Shown: in pieces, positions 1-8,650 of the stretch
Numbering within the stretch: the first letter of the stretch is position 1
Layout: the number at the start of each line of letters is the position of its first letter
Source: Firmicutes bacterium UBA4881
Lineage (GTDB): Bacteria > Bacillota > DTU065
Length of the DNA: 64,000 nt
Direction: 5' to 3'
NCBI GenBank assembly: GCA_002399235.1
Contig: DHDH01000036.1
Coordinates: 3,286 to 67,285 of the forward strand
Notes under the pieces: model-generated
What the model saw: the letters and a program-made list of their open reading frames with translations, nothing else
The model's database searches: none
What the model was told of the DNA's origin: nothing
Program-made: the position numbers and the translations under genes

Positions 1-768
1 GATTAAAGCACTTCTATAAACAGTTCCTTCAAATTCAAAGATCTCAATGTCAGCCCACAATTTTACCTGAGGAACTTTATCGTGAGCTTTACGTAGACCT
101 TCATAAAAAGCTGCACTTTCGCTTACTTTAGTTTTTTGTACACCAATTTCATCTTGATAAGCGATAATGTCTACATCCATTGCTTCTAATTGTTTAACAT
201 ATTGATCATCAGGAACTGCTACGCGTGTTCCGTAGGGAGCAATCATAATTTTGCCATAGGGCATAAAGCGGCGAGCTTCAGCTGAACACTCGTTGACATA
301 ATTAATGAAGTCCTCGCTAAAATGCTTGTTAATATATGCTTCATTGGGCCAATACCAGCCATAAAAGCTCTTGTGATGCCCATATTTAGCATATAGCTCA
401 CCAATAGCACGTAGTCTTAGTCTCCTTGAATCAGAGTCATGAATGATATGGGGGCTATCCCATTTGCCAAAGAAATCATTACCAATAAAGAATTTAACCC
501 CATACTTGTCGCCAGCTGTCAAAACAGCGTCAACAGGATCATAGCAGGCAATATCTGCATGAGGAAAAATATCTGTCTTGAAATAAGCTTTAAAATCTAA
601 TGCGACATGCATTAAGACCAGATATTCCATTCCCAATTCAGCTACTTCTTTTACTTTAGCATCCCAATCAGCTGCAGTGAATTGAGCACAAGTGGAATTC
701 CAATACTTACCTTCTGGTTTGTTATGATGTTGGAACTCAAACCAGCTACCCATAATTGGTTTAATCAT
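1..768 (-). CDS. DUF4434-like TIM-barrel protein, 3' end missing
   Basis: The reading frame is open from an ATG at 768 to the left edge, giving 256 codons without a stop. An AAGGAGG ribosome binding site lies 7-8 nt before the ATG. The protein starts MIKPIMGSWFEFQHHN and contains blocks such as YGWYWPNEAYIN and IIAYQDEIGVQ, which look like the DUF4434 / glycosidase-like TIM-barrel group. There is no signal peptide, so it is probably cytoplasmic. Substrate is unknown; the carbohydrate-rich surroundings suggest a sugar-active role, which is inference. The C-terminal part lies outside the window. Confidence 0.75.
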   Translation of the reverse strand, partial: MIKPIMGSWFEFQHHNKPEGKYWNSTCAQFTAADWDAKVKEVAELGMEYLVLMHVALDFKAYFKTDIFPHADIACYDPVDAVLTAGDKYGVKFFIGNDFFGKWDSPHIIHDSDSRRLRLRAIGELYAKYGHHKSFYGWYWPNEAYINKHFSEDFINYVNECSAEARRFMPYGKIMIAPYGTRVAVPDDQYVKQLEAMDVDIIAYQDEIGVQKTKVSESAAFYEGLRKAHDKVPQVKLWADIEIFEFEGTVYRSALI

Positions 769-929
769 TGTGCAACCTCCTTTTGTTTTTAGGCCCAAAG
801 TACTTTAGAGAAGGGTGTTGCTTTTGATTGAATTAACTTCATTATTACGCAATTAATTGGCAAACCCATTCTCTATTTTATACCACTAGAGGAATATTCC
901 CTCTAACCTACTAGCAATCCTGCCACTTG

Positions 930-1757
930 TTATTGAATAACAAAAGGCATTCTTCTAGCACCTAAATAACGCTCCTTATAGTAGGGGGAGTCTAAAGAAG
1001 CAATGGTAATTCCGGTTGAGCTAGCTGCATTAATAAATTGCCCATTACCTACATAGATACCGACATGACTAGGCCCTTCTTTGTAGGTGGTAAAGAAGAC
1101 TAAATCACCTGGTAGTAGTTTATTCCTATCAATGGCGATAAACTGCTCATACAAATATTGTGGTTTAGCATCACGTGGTATATACCAACCGAAACTCGCA
1201 GTTACAGCCCAAGTAAAACCAGAGCAGTCAAAACCATTAGGGCCAACACCTCCCCAAAGATAGGGTACCCTTAAAAATTCTTTCGCAGTGGAAAGCAATA
1301 CACTGGCTTTAATAGGGGTCCCATTAAGGGGACGAAGTTCGCCTTTTTTAGCATAGAGGAGCCCTTTGTATGTATCTATGTTGAAATAATCGCCTGATTC
1401 GCCAATAACAGTTACAGGTGCGGCAAAAGGCAGTGACAGGATTAGCTTTCCCTTAGGTTTATCTCGAAGTGCCAGGTTCTTTACAGATACTACATAAGCT
1501 TTGCCTCGTGGGTGCTCCCAATTTACTAACTTCTTTTTTTCAATATAGCCTTGGTAATTTTGCTGGCGCGGTAGAGCTACCAAGCACCAATCACCGTCTT
1601 TTAAAATTACGACAGGATCCAAACGTTGTGCTTGGGTTACAGTTTCTGCCGAGGATTTAGGCTCTGCTTTTAGGTTGGCTATATATTCTTCAATTACATA
1701 AGCTTCGCTTCCATAACTTAAACCAACACATAATAACAAAGAAAGAACTAGTAACAT
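930..1757 (-). CDS. Secreted NlpC/P60 cell-wall endopeptidase with SH3-like region
   Basis: This 275-aa protein has a signal peptide over residues 1 to about 19. Two SH3b-like stretches (about 20-145) follow, then a C-terminal NlpC/P60 domain. The catalytic Cys178 sits in NGFDCSGFTW and the His231 in GPSHVGIYVGNG; both motifs are intact. This family cleaves gamma-D-Glu-diamino-acid bonds in peptidoglycan stem peptides, with SH3 domains holding the wall. The ATG at 1757 is preceded by AGGAGG at good spacing. It is transcribed away from the next plus-strand gene and appears monocistronic. Confidence 0.9.
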   Translation of the reverse strand: MLLVLSLLLCVGLSYGSEAYVIEEYIANLKAEPKSSAETVTQAQRLDPVVILKDGDWCLVALPRQQNYQGYIEKKKLVNWEHPRGKAYVVSVKNLALRDKPKGKLILSLPFAAPVTVIGESGDYFNIDTYKGLLYAKKGELRPLNGTPIKASVLLSTAKEFLRVPYLWGGVGPNGFDCSGFTWAVTASFGWYIPRDAKPQYLYEQFIAIDRNKLLPGDLVFFTTYKEGPSHVGIYVGNGQFINAASSTGITIASLDSPYYKERYLGARRMPFVIQ

Positions 1758-1882
1758 AACTAACCTCCTAACAAATATATTTTGATAATTACCATAATCT
1801 ACTAATGAAGTAAAAGGCAGAAATAAAGGTATCTTTTTAAAGCAGTAGAAGTATGAAATAAAGGCATTTGGGGGGAGTAAAA

Positions 1883-2449
1883 ATGAAAAAATTGGGTGCT
1901 ATAATCTTGCTAATAGCTATTTCAAGCTTAGCTTTAGCAGGCGAATTGCTTGACGGTGCGTATAATTACAACACTATGGATTTAGATATTGCTGGCAAAA
2001 TATTCTACGCTTTCGATTTTGGGACAACGGATTCGGAACTAGCAAAAGGTTATACACAAATTACTAATAAAACAAAGTTTGATGCTACTAAAGGTTATGG
2101 TTGGCTAGAGACCGATAGATTAATTGCCAGGCGTACCCAAACCTTACCAGGGGATCAAGCTAGAGATATGGTAGGGAGCGAAGATGAAGGTGTTTTCCAG
2201 ATTAAACTAAAACCAGGTAAATATCGCTTAACATTTATTTTCAATGATATATTGAATAGACCTTCTATGAACCTTTGGATTAATGACGAGCCTTACTTAG
2301 AAAAGTGGAGTTTACCAGCTTTATTTATGAAAGTTAAATATACCGAGATCGAAGTCAAAGGAAATAGCTTAAATATTACCCTTGCAGCTGATAAAGATAT
2401 CTGGGTTATTAATGCGTTAATTATTTCTGAAGCCAAAGGCCTAAAATAG
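1883..2449 (+). CDS. Secreted malectin/galactose-binding-like domain protein
   Basis: I place the start at ATG 1883 rather than the upstream TTG at 1868, because GGGGGAG (1870-1876) is then correctly spaced and the protein begins with a signal peptide (MKKLGAIILLIAISSLALAG). The mature part of about 168 aa is one beta-sandwich-like domain. The stretch YAFDFGTTDS with YGWLE resembles the N-terminal carbohydrate-binding module that precedes rhamnogalacturonan acetylesterases. No catalytic domain follows, so it is probably a free binding protein. The exact ligand cannot be read from the sequence. A terminator follows directly. Confidence 0.7.
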   Translation: MKKLGAIILLIAISSLALAGELLDGAYNYNTMDLDIAGKIFYAFDFGTTDSELAKGYTQITNKTKFDATKGYGWLETDRLIARRTQTLPGDQARDMVGSEDEGVFQIKLKPGKYRLTFIFNDILNRPSMNLWINDEPYLEKWSLPALFMKVKYTEIEVKGNSLNITLAADKDIWVINALIISEAKGLK

Positions 2450-2456
2450 CTTTTGT

Positions 2457-2498
2457 GGCCAAGTAAAACCTAATTAAGTCAGGGTTTACTTGGCTTTT
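2457..2498 (+). terminator. Rho-independent terminator
   Basis: GCCAAGTAAAACC pairs with GGGTTTACTTGGC across a short loop and is followed by TTTT. It closes the single-gene unit ending at 2449. Confidence 0.8.
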
Positions 2499-2585
2499 GC
2501 ATATAATCTCCTAGCGAGGAGTTTTTGAGCAGGATTTATATTTAGGTAAAGAGAACAACTCGAAGGAATAGAGGGAGGTGTACAA

Positions 2586-3566
2586 ATGAGCTATGTACTA
2601 GGAATTGACGCTGGAGCGACCAAGACACTGGCCATGATCGCTGATTATGAAGGTCATATTGTAAGTACCTTCACATCAGGAACAGGTAACTTCCAAGTGC
2701 ATGGTATTGAGCCAGCGAGAGTTGAGGTCAATAAAGCTATAGAAGGGGCAATAGCCGCTGCTGGGATCAAAAGAGACCAGGTCCAAGCTGCTTTTTACGG
2801 AATGGCTGGGGCTGATAGAGATAAAGACTTTGAATATGTGAAAGAACTATTAACACCAATTAACCCAGCTCCTAAAATGGCTCTAGAAAATGATGCAGTA
2901 ATTATTCTTAAGGTTGGTACCCTTGATGGAATTGGTATTGGTGTAGTATGTGGCACTGGTACGAATTGCATCGGATTTAACAGAAAGGGTGACAGGCTAC
3001 AAGTTGGTGGTTTGGGCGATCTCTTTGGCGATAAGGCTGGAGCATCTTATATTGGTGTAGCAGCTTTTCAAAGAGCGGTACGAGGCTATGAAGACCGTGG
3101 CCCTAAAACCATCCTCTATGATTTATTCTGCGAAGAGATTGGTGTCGATCGCTTGATTGATATTGTGGAGTTTTTCTATCATGGGCAGAGGAAGAGTATT
3201 AGCTTTTCGAAGTTAACACCGCTTGTGTTTAAAGCTGCTAATCTTGGTGATGCTGTGGCTCTTGCTTTGTTACGTGAAGTTGGCGAAGAGATGGCTTTGA
3301 CTGTAAATGTAGCCATTGACAAACTCTACACCCCAGATGAATATGTTAAGGTGGTTATTGGGGGTAGTGTAGCTCAAAAAGGAGATAACCCAGCTATGCT
3401 GGATGCTTTCCGAGCTAACATCAAAGCTCACCATCCCAACAACGAGGTGATTGTACCCACATTGGAACCTGCTTTTGGAGCCATTTTCTATGCTTATGAT
3501 CTTGTGGGTATACCTATTACTAACCAAATAATTGCTAATCTACAAGCGACTTTTAAGAAAGAGTAA
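2586..3566 (+). CDS. BadF/BadG-type sugar kinase, probable N-acetylglucosamine kinase
   Basis: This 326-aa protein belongs to the ASKHA ATPase fold. The phosphate-1 motif is in GIDAGATKT near the N-terminus, and a GTGTNCIGF phosphate-2-like motif and an adenosine-type VVIGGSVA motif follow. The BadF/BadG/BcrA family of this length includes GlcNAc/MurNAc kinases. GGAGGTG precedes the ATG at 2586. It lies directly upstream of a GH4 phospho-glycosidase and a GH3 NagZ-like enzyme, which supports phosphorylation of amino sugars released in the cytoplasm. Glucosamine or another sugar cannot be excluded. Confidence 0.82.
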   Translation: MSYVLGIDAGATKTLAMIADYEGHIVSTFTSGTGNFQVHGIEPARVEVNKAIEGAIAAAGIKRDQVQAAFYGMAGADRDKDFEYVKELLTPINPAPKMALENDAVIILKVGTLDGIGIGVVCGTGTNCIGFNRKGDRLQVGGLGDLFGDKAGASYIGVAAFQRAVRGYEDRGPKTILYDLFCEEIGVDRLIDIVEFFYHGQRKSISFSKLTPLVFKAANLGDAVALALLREVGEEMALTVNVAIDKLYTPDEYVKVVIGGSVAQKGDNPAMLDAFRANIKAHHPNNEVIVPTLEPAFGAIFYAYDLVGIPITNQIIANLQATFKKE

Positions 3567-3570
3567 TTTA

Positions 3571-3603
3571 AGGAGGTGCAAAACCTGGGTTGCCAGGTAA
3601 AAT
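3571..3603 (+). promoter_or_regulatory. Hairpin-bridged ribosome binding site of the GH4 gene
   Basis: AGGAGGTG (3571-3578) is the only good ribosome binding site, but 25 nt separate it from the ATG at 3604. The gap contains the hairpin ACCTGG-GTTG-CCAGGT (3583-3598). Without the 16-nt hairpin the spacing is 9 nt. A mini-frame TTG(3590)...TGA overlapping the ATG is an alternative reading. Confidence 0.5.
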
Positions 3604-4866
3604 ATGAAATTATGTGTCATTGGTGGAGGTAGCACTTATTCACCAGAACTATTAAGTGGCTTAGCAGAAAAGAAAAAAGAGATTCCTATTAAAGAAGTAG
3701 TCCTTTTAGATATAGATGCAGAAAGACTTAATGATGTAGGTGAGTTTGCTCAAAGGATGATGGCCCATCTAGCTCCAGAGATTAAACTTTCCTATACCTT
3801 GGATAAAGAAGCAGCTTTGAAGGATGCTGATTTTGTTGTAACTCAGATCAGAGTTGGTCACCAGCAAGCACGCCATGACGATACTAAATTTTGTGTCGAA
3901 CATGGGGTTATTGGCCAAGAGACAACGGGTGCTGCTGGCTTTGCTAAAGCTATGCGGACAATTCCTGTACTTTTAGATTATGCTAAAGACATGAAAACAT
4001 TATGTCCCAATGCTTGGTTGATTAACTTCACTAATCCCTCTGGAATAGTTACAGAAGCCCTGCTACGTTATGGCTGGGAAAAGACAATTGGTCTTTGTAA
4101 TGGACCTGTTGGTATGCAAATGAACGTAGCTCATCAGGTAGGTGTTCCAGTTAGAGATGTCCAAATGGATTATGTAGGTTTAAATCATTTAGGGTGGGTA
4201 CGAAAGATTATTATTAGGGGTGAAGATAGAACCAAAGAGATTTTGGAAAAGTTTAGCCCCTATACAGCTACTAACATTCCTGATCTAGATTATGACCCAA
4301 CCTTTTACCATGCCTTAAGCACTTTGCCAAATGGTTACCTTAAATATTATTACCTCCAAGAAGAGATGCTAGAGGAACTAAAGAATCAGAAAAAGACTAG
4401 AGCTCAAGTAGTTATGGAGGTTGAAGAGGAACTTCTAAAATATTACCGTGATCCTAACCAGTATGAAAAACCAGCTGCTCTTTCTAAAAGAGGCGGAGCT
4501 TATTACAGCCATGTAGCCCTGTCTTTAATTGCAGCTATTTATAACGATAAGAACGAAGTTCATATCGTTAACACACTTAATAACGGTGCATTGAAAGATT
4601 TAGCCGACGATGCGGCAATCGAAATACCTTGCGTGGTAAATAGTTCGGGTGCGCATCCCCTTGCTGCCGGGCATGTTGATCTATCTTTTAGAGGCCTAAT
4701 GCAGCATGTAAAAGCTTATGAACAATTAACTGTAGAAGCTGCAGTAACTGCTAGCTATAATAGAGCTTTATTAGCACTGGTTAACCATCCCTTGGTAAAT
4801 TCCGAGAAAAAAGCTAAAGTGCTTCTAGACTACTTTATATCTAGACACAATTTGCAATTAAAGTAG
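3604..4866 (+). CDS. GH4 family 6-phospho-glycosidase
   Basis: This 420-aa protein matches family 4 glycoside hydrolases, which use NAD+ and a divalent metal. The N-terminal dinucleotide motif is CVIGGGSTYSPEL. The metal-ligand Cys165 is in CNGPVGM and His195 in NHLGW. The length is usual for 6-phospho-beta-glucosidases (LicH/CelF type). It follows the sugar kinase by 37 nt and is followed by a terminator and then a GH3 gene, so it probably acts on a phosphorylated disaccharide or amino-sugar glycoside. No PTS component is nearby, which leaves open how the phosphorylated substrate arises. The start fits the family N-terminus. Confidence 0.88.
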   Translation: MKLCVIGGGSTYSPELLSGLAEKKKEIPIKEVVLLDIDAERLNDVGEFAQRMMAHLAPEIKLSYTLDKEAALKDADFVVTQIRVGHQQARHDDTKFCVEHGVIGQETTGAAGFAKAMRTIPVLLDYAKDMKTLCPNAWLINFTNPSGIVTEALLRYGWEKTIGLCNGPVGMQMNVAHQVGVPVRDVQMDYVGLNHLGWVRKIIIRGEDRTKEILEKFSPYTATNIPDLDYDPTFYHALSTLPNGYLKYYYLQEEMLEELKNQKKTRAQVVMEVEEELLKYYRDPNQYEKPAALSKRGGAYYSHVALSLIAAIYNDKNEVHIVNTLNNGALKDLADDAAIEIPCVVNSSGAHPLAAGHVDLSFRGLMQHVKAYEQLTVEAAVTASYNRALLALVNHPLVNSEKKAKVLLDYFISRHNLQLK

Positions 4867-4896
4867 AAAGAAGCAGGCTAAGGCCTGCTTCTTTCC
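4867..4896 (+). terminator. Rho-independent terminator
   Basis: AAAGAAGCAGGC pairs with GCCTGCTTCTTT around a 4-nt loop. It lies between the GH4 stop and the GH3 ribosome binding site, so it may only attenuate transcription into the GH3 gene. Confidence 0.75.
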
Positions 4897-4914
4897 TAGG
4901 AAGGGGAATTAAGA

Positions 4915-6435
4915 GTGTTGCTCCGAGAAAAAGTTGGCCAGCTTTTGATGGTAGGTTTTCACGGTACTAAGGTTGATGCAGATACTGAAAGTTTACTTAG
5001 GGAGTGTCATCTTGGTGGTGTGATCCTTTTTGCTCGTAATGTAGAATCACTGGATCAAGTTAGACGTTTGACGACTAAATTACAATCAATTGCTAGGGAA
5101 CCACTTTTAATTGCTGCAGACCAAGAAGGCGGCGTAGTAATTCGCTTTACTCAAGCCACAATTTTCCCTGGCAACATGGCTTTGGGAGCAGCTAATGATG
5201 TCCACCTAACTAAGATGGTTGGTGAGGCTACAGGAGCTGAGCTTAAATACTTAGGTATTAATTTGAATCTAGCTCCAGTATTAGATGTTAATAATAATCC
5301 CCATAACCCAGGTATTGGTGTGCGTTCTTTTGGCGAGGATCCAAATCAGGTAGCTATTTTAGGCCGAGCTTTTATTGAAGGACATCAGAATTGGGCTTGG
5401 GCAACCGCTAAGCATTTTCCTGGAAAAGGTGATATTTCTATTGACTCTCATATTGATCTACCCACTGTAGCACATGGCAAAGAACGGTTAGAAGAAGTGG
5501 AATTAAAGCCTTTTATTGAAGCTATTGCTGCTAATGTTGGCGCGATAATGACTGCTCATGTCACTTTTCCAGCTTTTGATTCGACACCTGGTTTGCCAGC
5601 AACCCTTTCCCAACCTGTATTAACAGGCTTACTCAAAGAAGAACTGGGTTTTGAGGGTGTGGTAATTACTGATGATCTAGAGATGGGAGCTATCGCTAAG
5701 CACTTTGGTATTGGAGAAGCTGCAGTTATGGCTGTAGAAGCTGGTGCGGATATTGTTTTAGTTTGTCATACCAGGGAAGCTCAAATAGAAGCTTATAATG
5801 CCTTACTTAAAGCTTTTGAAAGTGGTAGGATTTCAAAATCACGACTAGATGATGCTTTGGCTCGAATTGCCAAATTAAAAAAAGGGCTTAATAAATACCC
5901 TTATATTTTGTGGCATCAAAATTGGCAGCTAGCATTGGAAGCAGCACATAAATCAGTCACAGTTCTTAAAAACAACAATTTACCAATCTTACCAGATAAG
6001 GATAGAAAAACATTAATTTTGTTTCCTGAGATAGCTGGGTTAGTTCAAGTGGAGGATGTGCAAAAGAGTGAAACCTTAGCACCTTTTTTGCGTGACTATG
6101 GTATAGAGTGCTCGGAAGTTTATTACTCTTTAAAACCGGAGGAAAGCCAAAGAAAAGCTTTAATAGAGAAAGCTAAGGATTTTGATTTAATTATCTTTTG
6201 CTCTTACAACGCACACTTAACCCCAGAACAGCAACTATTAGGAACAGCATTAGGTAGTTTAAAGAAAACGTTTATTGTTGCTGCTCTAAGAAATCCATAC
6301 GATTACAGTAGCTTCCCCACAGCAGATAGTTTTGTTTGTACTTACTCTTATCGCCAAGCTTCATTAATAGCGTTAGCGAGAGTATTATCAGGTCAGGTTA
6401 AAGCGACTGGCAAGATACCTGTCGAGTTGCTATAG
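4915..6435 (+). CDS. GH3 beta-N-acetylhexosaminidase, NagZ-like
   Basis: This 506-aa protein has no signal peptide, so it is probably cytoplasmic. The N-terminal GH3 barrel (about 1-320) carries LLIAADQEGG, KHFPGKGD (166-173) followed by the DSH dyad (Asp177/His179), and the nucleophile Asp253 in VVITDDLEMGA. The Asp-His acid/base pair is the mark of NagZ-type beta-N-acetylglucosaminidases. A C-terminal domain (about 330-506) resembles that of Bacillus NagZ. The GTG at 4915 has AGGAAGGGG 8 nt upstream. With the upstream kinase it fits recycling of GlcNAc from wall fragments or chito-oligosaccharides. Lys171 replaces the more usual His in the KHFPG(H)GD block. Confidence 0.88.
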   Translation: MLLREKVGQLLMVGFHGTKVDADTESLLRECHLGGVILFARNVESLDQVRRLTTKLQSIAREPLLIAADQEGGVVIRFTQATIFPGNMALGAANDVHLTKMVGEATGAELKYLGINLNLAPVLDVNNNPHNPGIGVRSFGEDPNQVAILGRAFIEGHQNWAWATAKHFPGKGDISIDSHIDLPTVAHGKERLEEVELKPFIEAIAANVGAIMTAHVTFPAFDSTPGLPATLSQPVLTGLLKEELGFEGVVITDDLEMGAIAKHFGIGEAAVMAVEAGADIVLVCHTREAQIEAYNALLKAFESGRISKSRLDDALARIAKLKKGLNKYPYILWHQNWQLALEAAHKSVTVLKNNNLPILPDKDRKTLILFPEIAGLVQVEDVQKSETLAPFLRDYGIECSEVYYSLKPEESQRKALIEKAKDFDLIIFCSYNAHLTPEQQLLGTALGSLKKTFIVAALRNPYDYSSFPTADSFVCTYSYRQASLIALARVLSGQVKATGKIPVELL

Positions 6436-6597
6436 ATTTTGTCATCCGAAAAAAACTGCGTACTAAAATATTACAAATTATAGAACAAGGCGGAGAGTAC
6501 GCTAATCGTTTTAATTGCAACATGAGGGTAGTTGATTATTTTTCTTTGTTGATAAACGTAGGTTTCTTGCTGTATCTTGTGAAAGTGAGTGATTATA

Positions 6598-8337
6598 ATG
6601 GCTCAATACAGATTTATTTTTGCCGCTGACGCTCATACAGGTCGCTACCAACCAGGAACAGAAGCTTTGGAAGAGATATTGTTAGAAGCTGCTTCATTAA
6701 ATCCTACACCCGAATTTGTAATTTTAGGCGGGGATATGGTAGAAACTGGTATGGATTGGGAGTTTGAGATATTAAAAAAAGTGATCGCTAAGTCACCAAT
6801 ACCAATCTATCCAGCAATTGGCAACCATGAAAGCCGTTGGACAGAAGATCTCTATCAAAGTTATACAAAAAACTTTGGTCGTCCCTATTACTCTTTTGAC
6901 CATAAAGGCATTCATTTTATTGTCCTAGATACCACAATCTATGGGCAGGCATATGGACATATCGAGAGAGTCGAACTCGATTGGTTACAACAGGATGTGG
7001 AGTCTTTAGCACCAGAAAGGCCTTTAGTTGTGATTAGTCATCATCCTCTTGCTTATCCTAACGAGTTTACTGATAATTGGGAGCGAGTTTTTGCTGCTTG
7101 CACAGGTAGAAATTTAGCGTTACATCTTGCAGGGCATGGTCATGCAGCCGTCAATTGGAGTTTTGATAATGTTCCGTGTTTTATGGCTCCTGCGGTGATG
7201 TCGAAACAGTATCTTATCTGTGACGTGAAAGATGACACTATAAAAGTTTACAAAAAAGCTTTAGGTGAAGAACTGGTCTTTTGGAGTGAGGTAAGTCTAA
7301 CAGAGCGTACACTTAAAGCTTTTACGATTCCTAAAGGCCCAGAGAAGTATAAGTGGCGTTATCGCACAGGTGGAGCAATTTTGGCTGCTCCCCTAGTAGG
7401 TGAAAGTGAAGTCTTTGTTAGTTCTGTAGATGGGGCCCTTCATTGTGTTGATAAGCAAAACGGTAGAGTTCGTTGGATCTATGAAACAGGCGCAATGCTA
7501 GTGGGAGAGCCACTGTTAACTACTATTGAAAATGAGCCTGCGGTTGTGTTTACCTCTGGAATTGGAGCGATTTATGCTCTAAGAATTGTTGATCGGAAGC
7601 TCCTTTGGCAACACAACACAGAACGAGCCCTATCCTCCAGTCCAGCTATTTGGCAAAACCAAGTCTATTTCGGGGAAGCTCGTGCTTTTTCTGCTCTTAA
7701 TCTAAAAGATGGTCAATTGCTTTGGCGGGTACCTATCGAAGGTTTAGTTAATGTGAAACCAGCAGTTGATGAAGAGGGCGTTTATTTTGGGGCTTGGGAT
7801 GGGTACTTCCATGCATTTTCTCATTCAGGTACCAAACTTTGGGAAATAAAAGTTACCGACAATTATTATTTTTCGGCTTCCACAGGCAATCCTCAAATAA
7901 GTGGAGATATTATAGTATTCACCTCTGGGCTTTTAAAAGAAATAGGTGGAATATGGGCTTTAAATAAGCGAACAGGGGACATACTTTGGACAAAACAAAT
8001 AATATCTAACTATTGTACTCCTTGTATTCAAGGTGAATATGTCTATGTTACAGAGATACCAGGCAAGGTTTATTGTTTGGAATTGACCACGGGTAAAGAA
8101 GTTTGGCAAATTAATCTAGGCCAAGAGATATTTAATAGTCAACCTCTGTATAGAGAAGGCCGACTTATTGTCAATCTCTTAAGAAGATCAATAGCAATAA
8201 TTAATCTTGAAACCCTAACCTACCGAATTATTGAAGTGAGCAAGCGTTATTTGCTAGCAGGACCTAAGACAGATCAAAAGTTAATCTTTATTGGGGCTTT
8301 TGACGAATGTCTTTACGCTTTCGATCTGATAAAATAA
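6598..8337 (+). CDS. Metallophosphoesterase fused to a PQQ-type beta-propeller
   Basis: Residues 1 to about 210 form a calcineurin-like phosphoesterase, with all metal motifs visible: ADAHTGRY, GGDMVE, GNHES, ISHHPLAY and AGHGHA. Residues about 240-579 are BamB/PQQ-like beta-propeller repeats with recurring W/Y-x-TG patterns such as YKWRYRTGG, VRWIYETGA and LLWRVPIEG. There is no signal peptide, although beta-propellers of this type are usually extracytoplasmic. I prefer ATG 6598 over GTG 6589 because GTGA-like pairing lies just before it. Substrate is unknown: phosphodiester, phosphosugar or nucleotide are all possible. The 160-bp region upstream shows no clear promoter. Confidence 0.85.
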   Translation: MAQYRFIFAADAHTGRYQPGTEALEEILLEAASLNPTPEFVILGGDMVETGMDWEFEILKKVIAKSPIPIYPAIGNHESRWTEDLYQSYTKNFGRPYYSFDHKGIHFIVLDTTIYGQAYGHIERVELDWLQQDVESLAPERPLVVISHHPLAYPNEFTDNWERVFAACTGRNLALHLAGHGHAAVNWSFDNVPCFMAPAVMSKQYLICDVKDDTIKVYKKALGEELVFWSEVSLTERTLKAFTIPKGPEKYKWRYRTGGAILAAPLVGESEVFVSSVDGALHCVDKQNGRVRWIYETGAMLVGEPLLTTIENEPAVVFTSGIGAIYALRIVDRKLLWQHNTERALSSSPAIWQNQVYFGEARAFSALNLKDGQLLWRVPIEGLVNVKPAVDEEGVYFGAWDGYFHAFSHSGTKLWEIKVTDNYYFSASTGNPQISGDIIVFTSGLLKEIGGIWALNKRTGDILWTKQIISNYCTPCIQGEYVYVTEIPGKVYCLELTTGKEVWQINLGQEIFNSQPLYREGRLIVNLLRRSIAIINLETLTYRIIEVSKRYLLAGPKTDQKLIFIGAFDECLYAFDLIK

Positions 8338-8350
8338 AGAATGTAGGTTT

Positions 8351-8385
8351 AATTAAGTGGTAGCATCGCTGCCACTTAATTTTTT
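8351..8385 (+). terminator. Strong rho-independent terminator
   Basis: A 14-bp stem with one G-U pair (AATTAAGTGGTAGC / GCTGCCACTTAATT) around a 3-nt loop is followed by six T. The rest of the 8386-8650 gap contains no recognisable gene. Confidence 0.88.
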
Positions 8386-8650
8386 AAAATTAATGAAAGC
8401 TAACAGCTAATGTTATCAGTAGATCAAAGAGCCCTCTCTTAAGCCAAACTAGTAAAAAAGGTAATAGCTAAGCATCATTTTATAGAAAAAAACACTTCAA
8501 TAATGCTTAGGGAAAGTAAAAAAGTGGTATGGCTAAAGTAGGAACTAAAATGTCAATAACGAAATAGATACTTAATCTAGATGGAGAAATTATGCTTGAT
8601 GGGCTTATATTTGGGTTATAAGAGGGCAAAAGAAGAAAGGAAGTGCTAGG

